The translations under genes were made by a program, and so were the position numbers. This document shows positions 5,545 through 8,127 of a DNA stretch of 8,127 nt, piece after piece; positions within the stretch are counted from its first letter, which is position 1; each line of letters starts with the position of its first letter. The stretch spans positions 1 through 8,127 of the forward strand of contig JAEWLZ010000113.1 in NCBI GenBank assembly GCA_023457295.1, read 5' to 3'. The notes under the pieces were generated by a model, which was not told where the DNA came from, did not search any database, and saw nothing but the letters and a program-made list of their open reading frames with translations. Origin of the DNA: Cyanobacteria bacterium OH_PDB_112. GTDB taxonomy: Bacteria > Cyanobacteriota > Vampirovibrionia > Gastranaerophilales > CAJFVJ01.

Positions 5545-6303
5545 ATGTTAAAAACAGAAGATATTGCGGATATAGGAGTTTTTGGTGGGTCGGGATTTTA
5601 TAAGTTTTTAGAAAACACCGAACAATTTACAATTTCTACGCCTTATGGCGCGCCTAGTGATAAAATTACGGTTGGTAAAATAAGAAATAAAAGAGTAGCT
5701 TTTTTGCCAAGGCATGGTGCTGATCACAAGATTTTACCTCATCAAATCAATTACCGAGCCAATGTTTGGGCTATGAAAAAAATTGGTGTCAAAAAAGTAA
5801 TTTGTCCTTGTGCAGCAGGCAGCCTGCAAAAACACATCGAACCGGGTCATTTTGTTATTTGTGATCAGTTTGTAAATAAAACCTGGGGACGTTCGGATAC
5901 TTTCTTTGAAGGACCTGAAGTAAAACATATTTCGCCTGCTGACCCTTATTGCCCTAAGTTGAGCAAACTTGCTGTTGATGTGGCAAAAGAATTGGGAATT
6001 CCTGTTCATGATAAAGGTACAATACTTGTCGTTCAAGGTCCTCGTTTCAGTACAAAAGCAGAGTCAAAATATTTTACGGCTCAAGGCTGGGAAGTAATCA
6101 ATATGACACAGTATCCCGAGGCATATCTTGTAAAAGAACTAGAGATGGATCCTGTAAATATTTCTTTGATAACAGATTATGATGCGGGTTTGGTGTCTGA
6201 TGTTGAACCTGTTACAATGGAAGAAGTTTATCGTGTGTTTAATGAAAATAATGAAAAACTCAAAAAATTGTTATTTACGATGATTGAACGCATAGAACTT
6301 TAA
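5545..6303 (+). CDS. mtnP: S-methyl-5'-thioadenosine phosphorylase
   Basis: MtnP splits 5'-methylthioadenosine with phosphate into adenine and 5-methylthioribose-1-phosphate, salvaging the by-product of polyamine and other SAM-using reactions in the cytoplasm. The 252 residues cover the whole purine nucleoside phosphorylase fold. Visible blocks: GGSGFY (14-19) and RHG (56-58) for phosphate, NYRAN (69-73), CAAGSL (89-94), DQFV (107-110), QGPRFST (164-170), NMTQYPEA (186-193, ribose/methionine side) and TDYD (210-213). The Asp pair in TDYD is the adenine-recognising form; inosine-type enzymes carry Asn there, so MTA rather than methylthioinosine or guanosine is the expected substrate. It has its own promoter and is followed 14 nt later by yggT. 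No other methionine-salvage gene is in the window, so the fate of the methylthioribose-1-phosphate cannot be judged. Confidence 0.94.
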   Translation: MLKTEDIADIGVFGGSGFYKFLENTEQFTISTPYGAPSDKITVGKIRNKRVAFLPRHGADHKILPHQINYRANVWAMKKIGVKKVICPCAAGSLQKHIEPGHFVICDQFVNKTWGRSDTFFEGPEVKHISPADPYCPKLSKLAVDVAKELGIPVHDKGTILVVQGPRFSTKAESKYFTAQGWEVINMTQYPEAYLVKELEMDPVNISLITDYDAGLVSDVEPVTMEEVYRVFNENNEKLKKLLFTMIERIEL

Positions 6304-6317
6304 TAAAGGGAGGAAAA

Positions 6318-6569
6318 ATGTTAAAAGAATCTCTGGCGCAACTGTTTCAACTGGTTTATATTATTCTTGTTTTGAGAATTTTATTAACTTGGTTTCCTAA
6401 TATTGATTGGTGGAAACAGCCTTATAAATTTATGCACGATTTTTCGGAGCCTTTCTTTGCTCCTTTCAGAAAAATCATACCGCCTATCGGAGGACTGGAT
6501 TTATCGCCGATTTTTGCGTTTATTTTCTTGCAGTTTGTGTTTGATGTTATTTTGAGAGTTATGCCTTAA
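6318..6569 (+). CDS. YggT family (Ycf19-like) membrane protein
   Basis: An 83-residue inner-membrane protein with two hydrophobic helices (about 5-26 and 62-82). Between them lies the family's conserved block: RILLTWFPNIDW (20-31), then EPFFAPFRKIIPPIGGLDLSPI. This single-repeat form with IPPIGGLDLSPI resembles the cyanobacterial/plastid Ycf19-CcmB3-like proteins. YggT proteins are linked to membrane organisation, cell division and osmotic tolerance in different bacteria; the molecular role is unsettled. A strong GGGAGG lies 4 nt before the ATG, and the gene follows mtnP by 14 nt, so they are probably co-transcribed although no functional link is obvious. Its stop codon is 3 nt from the stop of lepB on the opposite strand. 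Confidence 0.92.
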   Translation: MLKESLAQLFQLVYIILVLRILLTWFPNIDWWKQPYKFMHDFSEPFFAPFRKIIPPIGGLDLSPIFAFIFLQFVFDVILRVMP

Positions 6570-6598
6570 TACTTATTTTAAAGTATGAATTCTCAAAA
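6550..6598. repeat. Nested inverted repeat across the yggT/lepB convergent ends
   Basis: TTTTGAGAGTT (6550-6560) pairs with AATTCTCAAAA (6588-6598), 11 nt with one G-U. Inside it ATACTT (6569-6574) pairs with AAGTAT (6581-6586). It covers the last codons of both genes and the 3-nt gap. There is no clear T-run on either side, so it may be a weak two-way terminator or an mRNA-end stabiliser. Confidence 0.5.
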
Positions 6599-7196
6599 CA
6601 GGCCAAAATCTGAATACGGCTCTGCCGATTATTCTGTCTTCGGGTAAAAATCCCCAGTAACGGCTGTCATAACTATTTGCGCGATTATCGCCCATTACAA
6701 AATACTCACCTTCAGGTACAACAACTGAGCAGTTCATCTTTGCTGTACAGGTAGGCATTTCTCCATCCAAAATATAAGGTTCATCAAGAGCTTTGCCATT
6801 CAGGTAGACCCTTGTTTTATCGTTTTCATCCTGTTTAATATCAATTTTATCGCCGCCTTTTCCTATAATCCTTTTTATATAGGCAATATCTGTATTAAAA
6901 AGACCTGTAAGGCGTGTAAACCAAGCCCAAGGAGTCTGCGAAAGATCTTCATAAGGAGGGTAAAATACAATGATATCAAACCTGTCAGGCTTTTTGACAA
7001 AATGAGTTACACGCTCAATAAATAATCTATCGCCTTCAAGTAAAGTCGGATGCATTGACCCTGAAGGAATCAGGCGGGGCTCTCCGATAAAAAATCTTAT
7101 AATAGCCACCATAACAAGGACTGTTACGATAGTTTCTACCGTTTCTTTAATAAATTCTTTTATAATTTCTCGTTTGAATTTGTTTTTAAAACTCAT
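6573..7196 (-). CDS. lepB: Signal peptidase I
   Basis: Type I signal peptidase (S26), which cleaves signal peptides from exported proteins on the outer face of the inner membrane by a Ser/Lys dyad. It has 207 residues: one N-terminal membrane helix (about 20-37), then PSGSMHPTL with the nucleophile Ser47, the general base Lys107 in YIKRIIGKGGD, and the GDNRANSYDSRYWG block (168-181). All key residues are present. Between the strand FDIIVFYPP (72-80) and YIKR there is an extra loop rich in Trp and Phe (about 81-103) that is longer than in minimal enzymes. Cys149 and Cys155 lie six apart in the extracytoplasmic part and could form a disulfide. The ATG directly follows the TAG of the upstream prenyl synthase, with GAGAG 6 nt before it inside that gene, so the two are coupled. 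Confidence 0.95.
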   Translation of the reverse strand: MSFKNKFKREIIKEFIKETVETIVTVLVMVAIIRFFIGEPRLIPSGSMHPTLLEGDRLFIERVTHFVKKPDRFDIIVFYPPYEDLSQTPWAWFTRLTGLFNTDIAYIKRIIGKGGDKIDIKQDENDKTRVYLNGKALDEPYILDGEMPTCTAKMNCSVVVPEGEYFVMGDNRANSYDSRYWGFLPEDRIIGRAVFRFWPVLRIHTLK

Positions 7197-8127
7197 CTAA
7201 AACTCTCTATCTGTAATGTATTCTGCTAAACTAATCAGCGAATCTTGATATTCATTATCTTCAAAATTTGCAAGATTTTCTATTGCTCTTTGTTTATATT
7301 CTAGTGCAATTTTATAGCTTTTGTCTATGGCGTCGGTATTTTTAATTTTTTGTTTAAAATCATTAAAATTGCTATCAAAATCAAGCTTGATGCCTTTTTC
7401 TGCTGCAAAAATCATAGGAAGGGTGAAAGTAGAATTTTTAAAGTCAGTATCCGTTGTTTTTTCATTATAGCTATCTTTGAATAACAACAAATCATCCGCA
7501 ATTTGAAAAGCTACACCCAAATTTAACGCATAATCAGCTGCTTTATCAATCATTTCTGTTCCTGAAATCAAGCACGCGCCTTGTGCACAAAGCTTAAAAA
7601 GCATACCGGTTTTTCTTTTTGCCCGATTTATATAATTATCGACAGAAAAAGTGCTTTTATTTGTGAATTGTTCGACTTCGCCTTTACAAATTTCTTGTGT
7701 TATTTCAGAAAAAAGAGCGGTTATTTTGTGGTTTTGTGTTTGTGTTAAAAATTCTAAAGCTTTTGCAAGCAAAAAATCTCCCGCTAAAACAGCTGTTTTG
7801 GTATTCCATTTTGAATGGATAGAAGGAATGTTTCTTCTTTTGTCGGCATCATCTATTATATCGTCATGGACAAGTGTTGCATTGTGAATTAGCTCCGCAG
7901 CACAAGCCAGGGCATGGTGTTCTTTTGTGATTTTTCCTGTCATTCCGGCAAAGAGAAATACAAGAGCAGGACGAAGCCTTTTACCTCCTGATTTTAGAAT
8001 GTAATTGTTTATCTTGTCGATTATAAAATTTTCAGGAATAAAAAGATTTGAAACTTTTGCATCGAATTTATTTAAATCTTTTGCAACAGGTTTTGTTATG
8101 TATTCTAAATCAAGAGCCGTTTTATTC
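7197..8127 (-). CDS. Long-chain polyprenyl diphosphate synthase, N-terminus beyond right edge
   Basis: A trans-isoprenyl diphosphate synthase, which adds isopentenyl diphosphate units to an allylic primer to make quinone side chains or related long prenyl chains. The frame is open to the window edge; 309 residues are present, so only a few N-terminal ones are missing. It should not be started at the internal ATG at 7941-7943, because SGGKRLRPA (IPP binding) lies upstream of it. The first Asp-rich motif VHDDIID is intact (DDIID at 7851-7865), and Ala five residues before it suggests a long-chain product. AVLAGDFLLAKA, RKTGMLF and TLPMIFA follow as expected. The second motif reads DDLLL (7482-7496) where the family has DDxxD, so its last Asp is lost. 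lepB starts immediately after the stop. Confidence 0.92.
   Translation of the reverse strand, partial: NKTALDLEYITKPVAKDLNKFDAKVSNLFIPENFIIDKINNYILKSGGKRLRPALVFLFAGMTGKITKEHHALACAAELIHNATLVHDDIIDDADKRRNIPSIHSKWNTKTAVLAGDFLLAKALEFLTQTQNHKITALFSEITQEICKGEVEQFTNKSTFSVDNYINRAKRKTGMLFKLCAQGACLISGTEMIDKAADYALNLGVAFQIADDLLLFKDSYNEKTTDTDFKNSTFTLPMIFAAEKGIKLDFDSNFNDFKQKIKNTDAIDKSYKIALEYKQRAIENLANFEDNEYQDSLISLAEYITDREF

Noticed and set aside
7941..7943. ATG as the start of the prenyl synthase
   Set aside because: The conserved GGKRLRP motif and about 60 more residues of family-like sequence lie upstream in frame, so the gene continues past the right edge.
1..8127. Mobile element, CRISPR array, toxin-antitoxin pair, tRNA or rRNA
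   Set aside because: I found no transposase, integrase, regular repeat-spacer pattern, paired small genes in one operon, or tRNA-like cloverleaf.

Overview
The window is AT-rich chromosomal DNA from a diderm (LPS-type) bacterium. It carries lipid A genes (lpxI, lpxB and an LpxJ-like/DUF374 acyltransferase). Its YggT/Ycf19 protein and its adenine-type MtnP both read like cyanobacterial relatives. Together with the low GC and several short proteins I cannot place, this suggests a non-photosynthetic relative of Cyanobacteria, such as the gut Melainabacteria/Gastranaerophilales (Vampirovibrionia). That assignment is inference from protein character, not a database match. I see no mobile element, CRISPR array, tRNA or rRNA.

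Left part (1-2985, minus strand): a tightly packed envelope-lipid operon, in transcription order lpxI, lpxB, DUF374 acyltransferase, pgsA (running off the left edge). The junctions are a 4-nt ATGA overlap, a 26-nt overlap and a 10-nt gap, so translational coupling is likely. The striking feature is that lpxI carries a single in-frame TAA at codon 48, with recognisable LpxI sequence in the same frame on both sides. The gene supplying lipid X to LpxB therefore appears to be broken by one base change, or the base is an error.

Middle (2986-5460): a divergent regulatory region with two perfect palindromes precedes rpsT (ribosomal protein S20, TTG start). Next comes a two-membrane-segment acidic protein of unknown function with a good extended -10 promoter that sits inside a long inverted repeat. 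It is convergent with a small HEAT-like protein, and the two share a bidirectional terminator. After a 314-nt AT-rich spacer comes a 103-residue orphan protein followed by an intrinsic terminator.

Right part (5461-8127): mtnP (methylthioadenosine salvage) and yggT form a plus-strand pair. They converge, with a 3-nt gap, on a minus-strand pair made of a long-chain polyprenyl diphosphate synthase (N-terminus cut by the right edge) and lepB (signal peptidase I), whose start follows directly on the synthase stop codon. The prenyl synthase has an intact first Asp-rich motif but has lost the last Asp of the second.

Most genes are housekeeping. The points worth a second look are the interrupted lpxI, the changed prenyl synthase motif, and the orphan proteins with their regulatory structures. 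I did not find convincing evidence of a new multi-gene system.
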